Part shown: positions 44,848 through 56,523 of the stretch, one piece after another | How the letters are laid out: every line of letters begins with the position of its first letter | Numbering within the stretch: the stretch's first letter is position 1 | Origin: Stomoxys calcitrans | Taxonomy: Eukaryota; Arthropoda; Insecta; Diptera; Muscidae | DNA length: 64,000 nucleotides | NCBI RefSeq assembly: GCF_963082655.1 | Contig: NC_081553.1 | Coordinates: 125,384,578 to 125,448,577 of the forward strand | Reading direction: 5' to 3' | The notes under the pieces: generated by a model | The model's input: the letters and a program-made list of their open reading frames with translations, nothing else | Database searches by the model: none | Told to the model about the DNA's origin: nothing | Position numbers and translations under genes: made by a program

Positions 44848-45734
44848 ACAAGTGAATCACGTAGTTCGTGAGTGAGATCCAAGTGCAATCACGCGTTCGT
44901 GCTTTTTGATTTAAAATGTATCTCTACTCTGGCACTGACGCTCCAGCAGTTTTTTTTTAAATCTGTGCGATTGGTTGTTGATTCCTAATTCTTTTAAAAT
45001 TGTATTTTCTCAATGCTGTTTTCCTCTCTACCATTGAACAAAATTGCCCTTATTTATACTCTTCAATCTGTGATTGCAACTACATAAAAGTTTAAAGCAT
45101 TTCTTGGTGTTGGAATTGAGTATTTAAAGATAATTTGTTAATATAAACAGTATTTCCAGGCGACATAATATATCGATATAGACTTTCCGCACCAGACTAT
45201 CGTACTCTGAAGGTATAAGTATGTGTGTGTTTGCAATCGAAGGATACAACGTTTAAGCTCTTTTTAAATATTGGCAAAATAAAATTAAAAATACTTTCAG
45301 GAGGATTTTTTTAATAAATAAGGATATAATGGTGTTAAATAAATGCGACATAATATGACTGTGATATGGGAAATGCTTTTTTTAATATGTATGGATACAT
45401 GTAGCCGTAGTCATTGGCCATTCGCTCTGGTTTACAAACACCCATGACACCAATGCAGCAGAGCAAAAATGCATTTACAAGAATGCACATGATGCGAGTC
45501 CGAGGTGCATGTGAGTGTCTCCTGTCAATCAACCGCCTCGTTCTACCTTGCTACGAATGTTTGTGACATTAAGGATGGATATTCAAATAAAAATGTTATG
45601 TGAACCATTTCCTCCATATATGAAATATTTAAAAGAAGGAATCCAAAAATGTTCCTTAAATAAATATGGCAAATTATTTGTTTAAACATAATAAGTTGTC
45701 TCGAGAAACACTTGAAAATCCAAATTTGCCTTCG
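44848..45734. other. Mostly unique sequence
   Basis: AT-rich, no repeat recognised. It contains the short minus ORF described separately (45532-45335). Confidence 0.4.
45335..45532 (-). other. Short ORF with a signal-peptide-like start (doubtful)
   Basis: The 65-codon minus frame contains MCILVNAFLLCCIGVMGVCKP from its sixteenth codon, which looks like a secretory signal. It is upstream of gelsolin on the same strand, and fly gelsolin has a secreted isoform, so it could be a leader exon. However, the possible donors (GGGTGTTT|GTAAAC) are weak, no WR-I-E sequence follows, and such frames occur by chance. No function is claimed. Confidence 0.15.
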
Positions 45735-45960
45735 TTCATCCCATTACGGGACTGAGAAGATAAATCTCTCATATCAATCAGTGATAGCTCATAGAAATTT
45801 GAAGTCTAATGATAAGGTACCACCTTTTGTAGCCGAGTCTGAATGCCATTATACAGAAGAACACAATGTTCATGGAAGAAGACGCTAGAAATGTCGCCAG
45901 CATTAGTAAGGGGATAACCACCATAGACGGAGAAGCTAACCTTTCCGCCATGGGGCTCTT
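45735..45960 (-). mobile_element. Highly decayed S1 SINE
   Basis: ACTGAGAAGATAAATCTCTC, AATGATAAGGTACCACC, TAGCCGAGTCTGAATGCC and ATGTCGCCAGCATTAG in S1 order, with many substitutions and a lost head. Confidence 0.6.
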
Positions 45961-46713
45961 CATAGAAGGCAGGCATTTTTGAAAATAACACAATTTTAGT
46001 CTTCACAGAAAACAATTTAGCCCGAAATTTATGATTTTTCCATATTTGCAGGATTTAAGCAATGAAAACGAGCCATTTTGGTATTTGAACATCATTTTAG
46101 ATTAAAAGTTAAGGATCTATTAACCTACCGTTTAAAATAAAAAATCTTTAATAGAATGTAAAAAATATCTTTCACCAAAGCAAAAGTTTTCTAAAGAAGT
46201 TCGAAAATTCATCATCTTTAAACTAAGTTTGCTTATCTTTGGCTAGAATCTTTAAAACTAGGACAACATTTTTTCCCGTGTAAGAACTCTTTATTTATAG
46301 AATATATGAAAAATGTTAAAAGCATATAAAATAATCTTAAAGTTTATATTCAACAAAAGAAGTTAAAGTTTTCTGCCTGCCACATATGCATTCGACATTC
46401 CATGGCCACAAATGTACAGTCGAAGTCTGGCCATTGATAATTATGTGACCAACAATATTGACCATCATGATGGTGATTTTTTCCAGTCGTTTGTTTGGCT
46501 GATTCCTTTCTGGCTACTGCTGCCATTTGCTTTAAGGCTTATAAAATCCAGTCACATTTATGTCAATTACGTTGATATTGTATATAAAATGCATATAAAA
46601 AGTCATGAGGATGTAACTCAAGTGAGGAAGTTACCATAGATTGTGCCGAAAAATTCATGCAAGATTGCAGAATTGTCAAACACAATTGTACACATTGGCA
46701 CAATGTACAACAC
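45961..46713. other. Unassigned AT-rich sequence
   Basis: A 75-codon plus frame (46412-46639) has a hydrophobic stretch but no start context or motif. Treated as chance. Confidence 0.4.
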
Positions 46714-46826
46714 CTATCAATGTGAGGACCGACGCACCTATCAATCCTTATACTAGAACCAGGTGAACCAGTCTTTTATAGACTGTATTGCCACTTGTTA
46801 AGGAATAGATGGATAAAATTTGGATC
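46714..46826 (+). mobile_element. LINE RT fragment
   Basis: CAATGTGAGGACCGACGCACC and GTTAAGGAATAGATGGATAAA match the sequence just after motif A in the LINE copies at 40380 and 55460. About 110 bp only. Confidence 0.65.
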
Positions 46827-46924
46827 TTCTTGCCTAGTGATTAAAAGCAGGGAACTTCACAGAATGGTATTTAATCACCACTCCTAAATATAACTTAAGA
46901 ATGATTTTTGAAGCTATTATATTT

Positions 46925-47646
46925 TTGGCAACACTAGTTTAAACAGTTCACGCACGTTTCGTGTTTTATTTCACTGTCAAACATCTTCAGTTTGGTCTAT
47001 AATTCAACCATGAATCGTCTTACAAACCAACAACTCTTGAAAATTATTGAGTTTTATAATCAAAAAAAATGCGTGCTCTGTTAAGAAAGTTCACTGTGTT
47101 CAGCGACAAAGCCCATTTTTGGCTCAATAGGCATATAAATAAGCAGAATTGTCGATTTTTTGGAATGAAGATCTGGCAGAAGCAATGCCAGAGCTACCAA
47201 TGCATCCAGAAAGTCACAGTTTGGTGCGGTTTATGGGCTGGTGGCATCATTGGAACGTACTTCTTCAAAATGCGAATGGTAACGTAACTGTGAATGGTGA
47301 GCGCTACCGTTAGATGATATCCAACTTTCTTTGCCCAAAATGAAAGAGCTTGACTTGCATAACATGTGGTTTCAACAAGACAGTGCCACATGCCATACAG
47401 CACGTGTAAAAATGGGCAACGGATTGAGAGGCGAGTCGGTGAACATTTTATTTCACGTTCGGGACTGTCAATTGGCCGCCTAGTTCGTGCGATTTAACGC
47501 CTTTAGGCTATTTTTTGTGGGGCTATATTAACGGTCAACATTTGCATGAACCAATCTTCAAACATTAAATTATATGGAGCGAACTATCGATTTGAATAAA
47601 GATTTCATGAATTTTTCGGAATTTTATGTTTTTTTTATCACCCTTT
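46925..47646 (+). mobile_element. Decayed mariner related to the 3943 element
   Basis: Right end resembles the TATCACCCTTTT end of the 3943-4549 element. The left border is uncertain because the TIR is not recognisable. Encodes remnants of the same transposase type. Confidence 0.7.
47010..47620 (+). pseudogene. Decayed mariner transposase
   Basis: Starts MNRLTNQQLLKIIEFYNQK as in the 3943 element, has an internal deletion, then FSDKAHFWLNRHINKQNC (the normally acidic residue of SDEAHF is Lys), TVWCGLWAGGIIGTYFF, a WFQQDSATCHTARV region and a C-terminal FLWGY-like segment in different frames. Several frameshifts and stops are present. Inactive. Confidence 0.85.
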
Positions 47647-47822
47647 TCTATAAGCGGTAGCCCATAATGGTTTTGAATCAGTCTGCCACGTAGACGATAT
47701 TATACAACTTCATAAGGAAAGATATTCAAATGTTCTATATAAGATGGCGGAGGGGTCAGCATGTCAGTGTTTGAAAGCACGGATCTGCTTGTTTATTTGG
47801 TCGAAAATAATTCAATATCAAT
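47647..47822. other. Spacer
   Basis: Short sequence between the decayed mariner and the second hAT MITE. It includes the left target duplication ATATCAAT (47815-47822). Confidence 0.5.
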
Positions 47823-48509
47823 CAGAGATGGCCTGTCAGAAACAGTGACGTATATGACATACATTTCCGACGTATATTACATACGTCGAAAACGTCGTAA
47901 ACCTAGCCAAAAAACTAGGTTTCTGACAGAAAAAAAAATTCGAACGAAAATATGTCGAATTTTTGATCTGATTAACTAAAAATTTTGGCATAAGTATTAA
48001 CACTCCATGTACCGTTTCACTTGACACTTCCTCAGATGTCATGCATTTTTAACATATGTCGTTTACAACAGCTTTCAAAAAGCAAATTAAAACGGGAGAA
48101 GCAAATAATTTTGCAAAAGGATACAAAATAATTGCAATTTCTAAATATAATTGATGAAAACTAATAATTTATTGATTTTTTGCTTCACAAAAAAATCCTT
48201 AAACGTTACTTTATAAATTGACTTGAAATTTGCGTATATTTCCAATTTATTGTGTGAAAAATGTAAATGCAAAAATTAAAAAAAAACTTAATATTACTTT
48301 TATTGCGAAATTTTTTTACATATAAACTCTTCTATATACAACAAATAAGTGACAATAATATTTGTTAAAAATCAAACTTTTACACTGAGTTATTAAGGTT
48401 TATGACGTTTGCGACTTTTTCTACGTTTTATACAAGTATACGACGTTTTCGACTTTTACAACTTTTTGACAGTCGGAAACCTAAAAAATCGTCTTACGGA
48501 CCATCTCTG
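47823..48509 (-). mobile_element. hAT-type MITE, copy 2 (inverted relative to copy 1)
   Basis: 687 bp, nearly identical to the reverse complement of 44155-44839, with 8-bp target duplication ATATCAAT (47815-47822, 48510-48517). The different target sequence shows an independent insertion. Confidence 0.95.
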
Positions 48510-48581
48510 ATATCAATGTCTGTAAGAACCTCGTTATCTAGGGGCGGAAGGGATAGTTTTGAGCATTAGGCCCAAAGACAT

Positions 48582-48898
48582 GCAAATTGCAAATTTTGCC
48601 CATGAACATTCCACTAAGGAACAGCGGGAAACTTCTCATATATCAATGAGTGCAGTCCGATTCAAGTTTAAGCTCAATGATAAGGGGTCTCCTTTTTATA
48701 GCCGAGTCCGAACGGCGTGCCGCAGTGCGACAACTCGTTGGAGAGAAGTTGTACATGACATAGTACCTCTCAAATGTTACCAGCATTAGAAGAGGAAAAC
48801 CACAGTTGAACATTTTTTCTTATGGTCTCGCCAGGATTCGAAGCCAGTCGTTCAGCGTCATAGACGGACATGCTAACCTCTGCGCTACGGTGACATCC
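48582..48898 (-). mobile_element. S1 SINE, full length with 14-bp target duplication
   Basis: Best preserved copy. Minus strand: GGATGTCACCGTAGCGCAGAGG, GACTGGCTTCGAATCCTGGCG, body, and tail GGGCAAAATTTGCAATTTGC. AGGCCCAAAGACAT is repeated at 48568-48581 and 48899-48912. About 317 bp. Confidence 0.95.
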
Positions 48899-48912
48899 AG
48901 GCCCAAAGACAT

Positions 48913-49949
48913 ACTCGTACAGATTAAGTATAAGATAGCCTTTGAGGCTAAGAGAGACAAAAAAATGATGGGGGAATGGATTGAAGCTGGTCGAACCATT
49001 GCCAGATAATCCAGGTTTCCTTAGGTTAACGGGATGTAACTGCAGAAATTTCGGACCGAATAGCTGAGACGACACTTGAGGTCGAGGAATGGATAAGAAG
49101 AACCCTAGCACAAGTGCTACCTAGCAACTGTTTCTACACTGAAACCCAGTTCTTCTATCGTTTACCTGTTTATAAAACGATCCATCTAGCGGAGATCCGA
49201 ACGATGGGTATTGGGATGATACAACCAGGGCAACTCAGTCGAAAAACCCGTTCGCGATTTACAATTGCGAAACATGTAACACAGTCCGTAACATTTCGGA
49301 GCCGAATCATAGTGGAGTAAAGAGAAATGAAAAAGGGGACAACCTGGTGGTCCGGGTTTAAGTTTTGCGGACGACATATTTGGAAAATCGTAACAACTCT
49401 ATCTGAGGAAGAGGCTGTCAGATTACCGTCCTATGGAGTTTCCAAAAGATCACTAGGGCCCTCGGCGTTTTCACAGTTCACACAGGATTACAGAAGTACG
49501 TACTCCAGAAAGGTGAGACTAGCAAGGAGTAGAGCACTTCCTACGCCAATGTTCAGCTTTCACAAGAAAATATCATTAACTAAGGGGCATTAGATGAATA
49601 TGAATAATTTGAATTTGTGAAAGCAGAGAATCCCTAACAGAGAGCTTTTGAAGTTTCTTTTTAGAATTGATAGAGCGTGCAATAAGTCAATGACAGGATA
49701 TAGGGCGGGTTAAATCCAGTTCCTTCTTTTCCCATGCTACAGGGTCGGAGAACATGTTGTCTTAGCAACGCCCGCTAAGGCTCTAAAGGTAATTCTAGAT
49801 GCGTTAATGGGACTTAAAGCGATGGGAGAGTGGATATAGGACAGGAGCAGGTCATATCATCGTTGGATAATGGAGGCGACTGGATGAATTGGAAGAATTT
49901 TTGATCTGATACCTGACACTTTAGGTCAAGTCAGACCAGCTGTTGCCGG
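48913..49949. other. Unassigned, probably decayed retroelement
   Basis: Several 60-90-codon plus frames without recognised domains. GC content is higher than in neighbouring unique sequence, and position suggests it is the upstream part of the decayed LINE that follows. I could not prove this by motif. Confidence 0.35.
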
Positions 49950-50830
49950 TGGCATGGTCTTGGATTGCCGACACTTTGGGATTGCCACCTGCTATGCTAC
50001 ACGGACGGTTTAAAGTTAGACATACTAGGTCTGAAGGCTTCATTAACCGGCTAACCATAATGCAATCCTGAGGGCGGAAACTCGGGCAATCACGGAATGC
50101 ATGAGGTGATATTGTGTTAACGCAAGGCCATCGAGTGTGAGCATCATTACGAGCAATAAACATACCATCGGGGCTATAACAATCAGGATGGTACAATGAA
50201 CAGCCTTGATGTATAAGAAGGAGATTAAGGCCTTCTCCGAAGTTGGCACGATCCACATTATTTGTTTGCTAAAAGGAAAACGAATACGCCGTTGAGTCCG
50301 GAGGACTAACAATAGTATACTTGGTGAATACGAAACCTTTCGGGCGATGCAGTCAGAGTTTAGGGCCTGGGCAATAATAGGACGACGAAAATCTAATGAA
50401 AGAATCCGGATCGTATGTACACGGAGTATTACTGAGAGGAAGTAGGTCAGAGTGGCTTACGGTATTGTTGCGGGACACATAGGACTATGGGGGGAATAGT
50501 AAAACAGTCAGTAGCAAGATGAAAACCATATGGGTGAATGTGGGTCGTGTAAAGACAAGAGTAAGTAGAAACAAGGTTGGTATGGCTTCCGATATCATTA
50601 CACCTATGCAGAATAGATGCTGCAAGTAACGGCGTTTGTGTGACATGTGGGGACGGTGATGAATCTTTGGTATATTTCAAATGTCAATACCCGGATTTCG
50701 CTAACTCGGGCACTAAGTGCGTAGACGATACCAGACTTGAAAAAACTAAAGTGCTTAAAATGGAGAGCGATTAGGCATTTTGTGAGCAGCACGGAATTCC
50801 TTTTTAGAGCGCACAACAAGCTTTAGTGTA
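49950..50830 (+). pseudogene. Decayed R1/I-like LINE, RNase H to 3' end
   Basis: CGGAAACTCGGGCAATCACGG, GAACAGCCTTGATGTATAAG and CTTCTCCGAAGTTGGCACGA match the copies at 40830 and 55690. CVTCGDGDESLVYFKCQYPDF at about 50640-50700 is the C-terminal knuckle region. The end (TAGAGCGCACAACAAG) matches the LINE 3' UTR. Many stops. Confidence 0.7.
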
Positions 50831-51240
50831 CCCAGAGGGAAAGTTCAGGAGTAAAAGCTGCTTCAAAATGGCCTAATTTTGGAGACATAAGACTGCCAGA
50901 GACCTTCCCTACTGCTTGCTATTTAACAAGGCGTGTCCAAAAATATAAGGCCTTTCCTTCTCATATCTAAGAGTAGGGCTTAATGAAGGCCGTATGCAGA
51001 AGGAGGTTTTGAACGTATAGGACAACAAGAAAAAACAATAATGCTCTCAGTTTTACTTAAGAGAGACAACTTATTTTAATTGTTTTATCATTAGACTGAA
51101 ATCACCAATAATCTATTTTTAGAATGATAATTTTATTAAAATTTTCGAAAACTTAATTTGCCATCGACGGGATTTGATCCACTGACCCTCCATGACGTCG
51201 ACAAAAGCCTAATATGTGTCGACTTGCTTTTTATTTGTAT
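50831..51240. other. Unassigned sequence
   Basis: No motif, repeat border or ORF recognised. Confidence 0.4.
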
Positions 51241-51940
51241 TTTTTATACCCACCACCGTAGGATAGGGGGTATATTCATTTAGTCATTCCGTTTGCAACA
51301 CATCGAAATATCAATTTCCGACCCTACAAAGTATATATATTTCAGATCGTCGTAAAAATCTAAGACCATTTAACGATGTCCGTGCGTCTGTCGGTCTGTC
51401 TGTTGTAATCACTCTACAGCCTTCAAAAATTGAGATATTGAGCTGAAATTTCGCTGAAATTTGAAACAGAGGGTTATCTTAAGCCTTCTGATATCTGACC
51501 TAAATATGGATCAAATCGGACTATATTTAGGTATAGCTGCTATATAGACCGATCTCCAGATAAAGGGTCTGAAGCCCATAAAAGCTTTATTTTTTCCATT
51601 TTCGCTGAAATTTGAAACTTTGAATAGCTTTACGCCTCCTAACATAGGACCCAAATATGTTTCAGATCGGACTATATTTAGATATAGCTGTCATATAGAC
51701 CGATGTCCCGATTAAGAGTCTAAGGCCCATAAAAGCTTTATTTATAACCAGATTTTGTTGAAATTTTAAATACAAAATTCAACAGTGACTTATACTTATT
51801 GGACCACTCAATATCCATGTCGAATTTGGGTGCATAAGTCATCCAATTTTCACCGGATTGTGACGAAAGGGGGTTTTCATATATACCCGAGGTGGTGGGT
51901 ATCCAAAGTTCGGCCCGGCCGAACCTAATGCCTTTATGTT
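51241..51940 (+). repeat. Family B element, short
   Basis: TTTTTATACCCACCACCGTAGG box, TTTCCGACCCTACAAAGTATATATATTTCAG core, GTGCGTCTGTCGGTCTGTCTG tract and two to three units. Closing box GAGGTGGTGGGTATCC, palindrome TTCGGCCCGGCCGAA, tail to TTTATG. Confidence 0.88.
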
Positions 51941-52802
51941 TGTTGTTTTTGTTTATTTGCGCAAGGTCATAAAGAAATCATAGCTAAGAAATGCCCTTAT
52001 AGAAGGTGCTTTTGAACGAAGCGAATTTGGAAAGGGGAAAAGATTCAATGCAAAGTAGAGGTTTTTTGAGGTTGAATTAAGTTTCCCGCTGGGTATGTCC
52101 GTAGTGGCATGGGGTGATTTATATGTATGTAATTCAAAACCTCTTTTTGAACTTTATCTTGTTATGTGATTGTGCATCCATGTCAAGTATGGTCCAAAGT
52201 GACTGGTGTAGCACCCCTACAAATTGATCTTCTTATTTACCTTCCAAAAACCTACAGATCGCAGTTATTATCCTAATTAAATGAAACTTGGCATATGGAT
52301 TAATAATTTGCCAATTATGTTTTCTGTACAACCTAATAACCCATATGCAATATTACTTCTTCACGTATGTTTGGTTGACCGTGTGTGAATTTCTGAGAAG
52401 TAGTTATTTGGCTTTTTTTCCTTTAAAAATATATTTATGTTAAAATTGTTACTCACACATGTGCAAATTTGCCAGAATGATTCGACACTACGGTGAACAT
52501 CACCTTTTTAATTTGAATGGATTCATTCAATCTGTTTGACATTGTAGCTGAATTTGTTTGCATGCAACAATAGTATAAGTATGTGGACACGAATTATATG
52601 TACGCATGGACATTGGGGTAACATATGTAAATTTATAACATCTGACAAGAAATCTTTAAACGAAAGAAATATTAAAGTATGTTTAAGTATCTCCTCTTTG
52701 AGTTATGTAAGGTTAGGTTAAAAAGGGGGTGAGTATATTAATCCACCCCATGCCACTATGGACATACACCTAGTGCGCTCTAATTACGAAAAAGTAACCT
52801 TG
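51941..52802. other. Mixed sequence with LINE tail fragments
   Basis: About 52080-52155 resembles the LINE 3' tail on the plus strand (TATGTCCGTAGTGGCATGGGG). 52705-52795 is a tail on the minus strand (AAGGTTAGGTTAAAAAGG, CCATGCCACTATGGACATACA). The rest is AT-rich and unassigned. Confidence 0.5.
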
Positions 52803-53555
52803 AACAAGTAAAAGCATGCTAAGTTCGGCCGGGCCGAATCCTGCTAAAAAAAAGCGAAACGGTCGAACACGTAAAGCCAGCTGCTTGAAATTTTACACAG
52901 ATATTTCTTATTGATGTAGGTCGTTAGGGGTTGCAAATGGGTCATATTGGTTCAGATTTGGATATAAACCCCATATTAACCGATCCCCGCTTTTGACTTC
53001 TTTAGACTCTAGAAACCGTAATTTTTATCAGATTTGGATGAAATTTGAAACAAAGACCTGTGTTATGACTTCTAACATCCATGCCTAGTAAGATATTAGT
53101 CGGTCTATAAACTGATATTTGACTTCTTGAGCCCCTACAAGCGTAAATTTTCGTCCGATTTGGCTGAAATTTGGAACAAGGACTTTTGTTATGACTTCCA
53201 ACATCCATGCAAGTACGATAAGAATCGGTCTATAAAAAAAACAGCCCCCGGTTTGCCGTTTTGATTCCCTAGAAGCATAATTTTCACCTGATTTAGTTGA
53301 AATTTGACCCTAAAACCTATCTTATAACTTACAACATCAGTACCAAGTTTTATCCTAATTGGTCAATATGGTGATGTAGGCCCACCTAAGTAACGATATC
53401 CCGATTTGACTTCCTCAGATCATTGGAACCACAATCGCTTCCCAATTTGATCGCTACAAAATAATTCAAATACAAACTCAGTTAATATGGGTATTTTTTT
53501 TAGCGGAATCCATTGTGGTCGGTACCCAAGATTCGGCCCGGCCGAACACGTTCTT
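52803..53555 (+). repeat. Rearranged family A element
   Basis: Starts like an inverted 3' end (AACAAGTAAAAGCATGC, TTCGGCCGGGCCGAA), but the body (GTAAAGCCAGCTGCTTG, TATTGATGTAGGTCGTTAGG) reads forward and it ends with a forward 3' end (GGTACCCAAGATTCGG, GGCCCGGCC, TTCTTACTT). Both outer ends therefore carry the palindrome, in inverted orientation. Confidence 0.65.
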
Positions 53556-53557
53556 AC

Positions 53558-54821
53558 TTTTTATACCCTCCACCATAGGATAGGGGTAACTAATTTCGTC
53601 ATTCTGTTTGTACCACCTCGAAATATGCGTCTAAGACCCCATAAAGTATATATATTCTTGATCGTCGCGACATTTTATGTCGATCTAGCCATGTCCGTCC
53701 GTCCGTCCGTCAGTCTGTCTGTTGAAAGCACGCTAACTTTCTAAGAAGTAAAGCTAGCCGCTTGAAATTTTGCACAAATACTTTTAATTAGTGTAGGTCG
53801 GTTGGGATTGTAAATGGGCCAAATAGGTCCATGTTTTGATAGGATAGGTCCATAAACCGATCTGGGGTCTTGACTTCTGGGCTTCTAGAGTCTCAAGAGT
53901 GCGCAATTCTCTTTCAATTTGACTGAAATTTTGCACGTGGTGTTTTGGTATCACTTTCAACAGCTGTGCTAAGTATGGTTCAAATCGATTCATAACCTGA
54001 AATAGCTACCATATAAACCGATCTTGGGTCTTGACTTCTTCAGCTTTTAGAGGGCGTAATTCTTATCCGAATTGGATGTAATTTTGCACATGGTGTTTTG
54101 GTGTCACTTCCAACCACTGTGCTAAGTACAGTTAAAATCGGTCAATAACCTGGTATAGCTGCCATATAAACCGATCTTTGATCTTGATTTCTTGAGCCGC
54201 TAGAGGGCGCAATTCTCATCCGATTTGGCTGAAATTTAGCATGATGTGTTTTGTTATGACTTCCAACAACTGTGCTTAGTATGGTGCAAATCGGTACATA
54301 GCCTGATATAGCTGCCATATAAACCGATCTGGGATCTTGACTTCTTCAGCTTTTAGAGGCCGTAATTCTTATCCGATTTGGCTGTAATTTTCCACGTGGT
54401 GTTTTGGTGTAACTTCCAACCACTGCGCTAAGTACGGTTAAAATCGATTAATAACCTGATGTAGCTGCCATATAAACCGAACTGGGATCTTGACTTCTTG
54501 AGCCTCTATTATCCAATTTGGTTTAAACTTTGTACAACGGCTTCTCCCATGACCTTCAGTATACATGTGAAATATGGTCTGAATCGATCTATAGCTTGAT
54601 GCAGCTCCCATATAAACCGATCTTCCGATTTTGCTTCTTGAGCCCCTACAAGGTGCAATTCATATCCGAATGACTTGAAATAGTATACAATGACTTCTAT
54701 AATGTTTAGCATTCAATTCATTTATGATCCGAATCGGACTACAACTTGAAATAGCTCCAATAGCATAACAGTTCTTATTCATTATTCTCTGTTTGTCTAA
54801 AAAAAGCGCGCTCTTACTTGT
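53558..54821 (+). repeat. Family A element
   Basis: TTTTTATACCCTCCACCATAGG box, CATAAAGTATATATATTCTTG core, GTCCGTCCGTCCGTCCGTCAG tract and about seven units. The closing box and palindrome are lost, but the terminal TCTTACTTGTTTT remains. Directly abuts the preceding element. Confidence 0.82.
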
Positions 54822-54990
54822 TTTTCTTTGATTTCACGGAACTGTAACCAATGAAAATACTGTTCCCCTAATGTTTATTTGTAGGTAGCACTCACAGTGC
54901 TTCTTAAATCCAATCCCAATGTAGCAAGAGATGACTATATAGGAGTTTAGTGTTGAACATAAAAGTCGTATCTAGTCGTTCCGCTTGTAA

Positions 54991-55280
54991 TGCAAATTTG
55001 GCCATGAACATTCCATTAAGGAACAGGAGCAAACTTCTCATATATCAATGGGTGCTGTCCGATTCAAATTTTGATCTCAATAACAAGGTGCATCCTTTTT
55101 GTAGCCGACGTCCGAACGGCATGATGCAGTGCGACACCTAATTGTGGAGAAGTATTTACATGGCTGCCATAACATTTTTTTCAAATGCCTTGGCTCCTCA
55201 CAAATATCGTCAGCTTTAGGAGGGGACAACTACCATTGAAAACCACCGGACATGCTAACCTCTGCGATACGGTGGCCTCC
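54991..55280 (-). mobile_element. S1 SINE
   Basis: Plus order GGCCATGAACATTCCATTAAGG to CTAACCTCTGCGATACGGTGG. The B-box region is deleted (ACCACCGGACATGC junction). Imperfect flanking repeat TCCGCTTGT/TCCGTTTGT suggests an older insertion. Confidence 0.85.
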
Positions 55281-55444
55281 AATCCGTTTGTGAAACCTGC
55301 AATTGCTGTTGGATTTGGCTAAAATTTCGTAATTTGCGTTTTGTTGCGGTTGCGGTCATAGGGACAATATGCCGATATGAGTCCAATGTACGATACTAAA
55401 GTCTATTTGAAAGATTAAATTTGATTAACAGAATTTATACTAAC

Positions 55445-56408
55445 TATGCATAGGGTAGGATGTGCGGACCGACACATTGATCCAATCCTTAGAACAGTAC
55501 CGGGTGGACCGGGTCCTTAGAGACTGGATAAACCATATGCTAAGGAATAGGTGGATAAATTGTGTGTCCCATAGCATAAATATAAGGGAGAAAGTGGCAC
55601 AAGGCACGCCACGTCAAGCGTGAACATCTTTACGGACAGTAAAATTGCCATAAAGGCAATAACAACCAGGAGGATAAGGTCACGAACAGTCATGCAGTGT
55701 AAGAAGAAAATTAACGCCTTCTCTGAGGATGGCACAATCCGCATCGTTTGGGTGCCGGGCCATAACGAAGTAAGGTGGAATGAAATGGCAGTAGATTTGG
55801 CAGTGAAGGCCAAAGAACTGCCATCGAGAACTGCCGTCGATAAACTTGATTAACCCGAAGACTTTCGGATCGACGCAGTCCGATTTAAGGGCGTGAGCGA
55901 CGAACCCGCATGTAACGCTGTGGAACAGCGAAATAGTCGGCAAGACAGCGAAAATCCTGTGCGGTGATCCAGATCGTGAGAAGACGAGGCTATTACTAAA
56001 AGAAAGTACGAAGGAGGTCAGCATACCTTTTGGTTTCATAACGGGATACATAGGACTAATAGCTCACTTATGCAAAATTGGTGCGGCAAGTGATAACATG
56101 TGAAGGGCATGTGGAGAAGATAATGAGACGTTGGAGCATTTCCTTTGTCATTGCCCAGATTTCGCGTCTAACAGACACCGGTACTTATGTGGGGACATGA
56201 TACCAGACTTGACCCACTTAGGGGAGTGGTATGGAAAACAATTAAGGGTGTTGTAAGTAGCACAGAATTCCTAGCTTAAATCTTACTTCTTCGAGGTTAC
56301 ATTTTTGTTTTTAGAGCGTACAACAAGCCGATTACTGGCTTAGATGTGTACCCATAGTAGCATGGGGCGGATTAATATATACACCCTCCTTTCTTTTTAA
56401 CCTAACCT
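55445..56408 (+). pseudogene. R1/I-like LINE copy: RT scrap, RNase H, zinc knuckle and 3' tail
   Basis: Begins after RT motif A (ATGTGCGGACCGACACATTG) and is joined by deletion to the RNase H domain: NIFTDSKIAIKAI then RIVWVPGHNEVRWNEMAVDL (the W-V-P-G-H...N-E-x-A-x-x-L-A signature of LINE RNase H) at 55620-55853. Further on, RACGEDNETLEHFLCHCPDF near 56105-56170, then 3' UTR and TTTTTAACCTAACCTA. RNase H in this position is typical of I and R1-group elements. Inactive because of deletions and stops. Confidence 0.82.
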
Positions 56409-56523
56409 ATGCATAGGATAGCGGTCAATCTAAATGTAATTTCAGTTTAACTTAATTATATACACGCAGAATAATTAGTCTGCTTATATCACTAAACACT
56501 GTCGGCTGGTATTAAATTACAAT

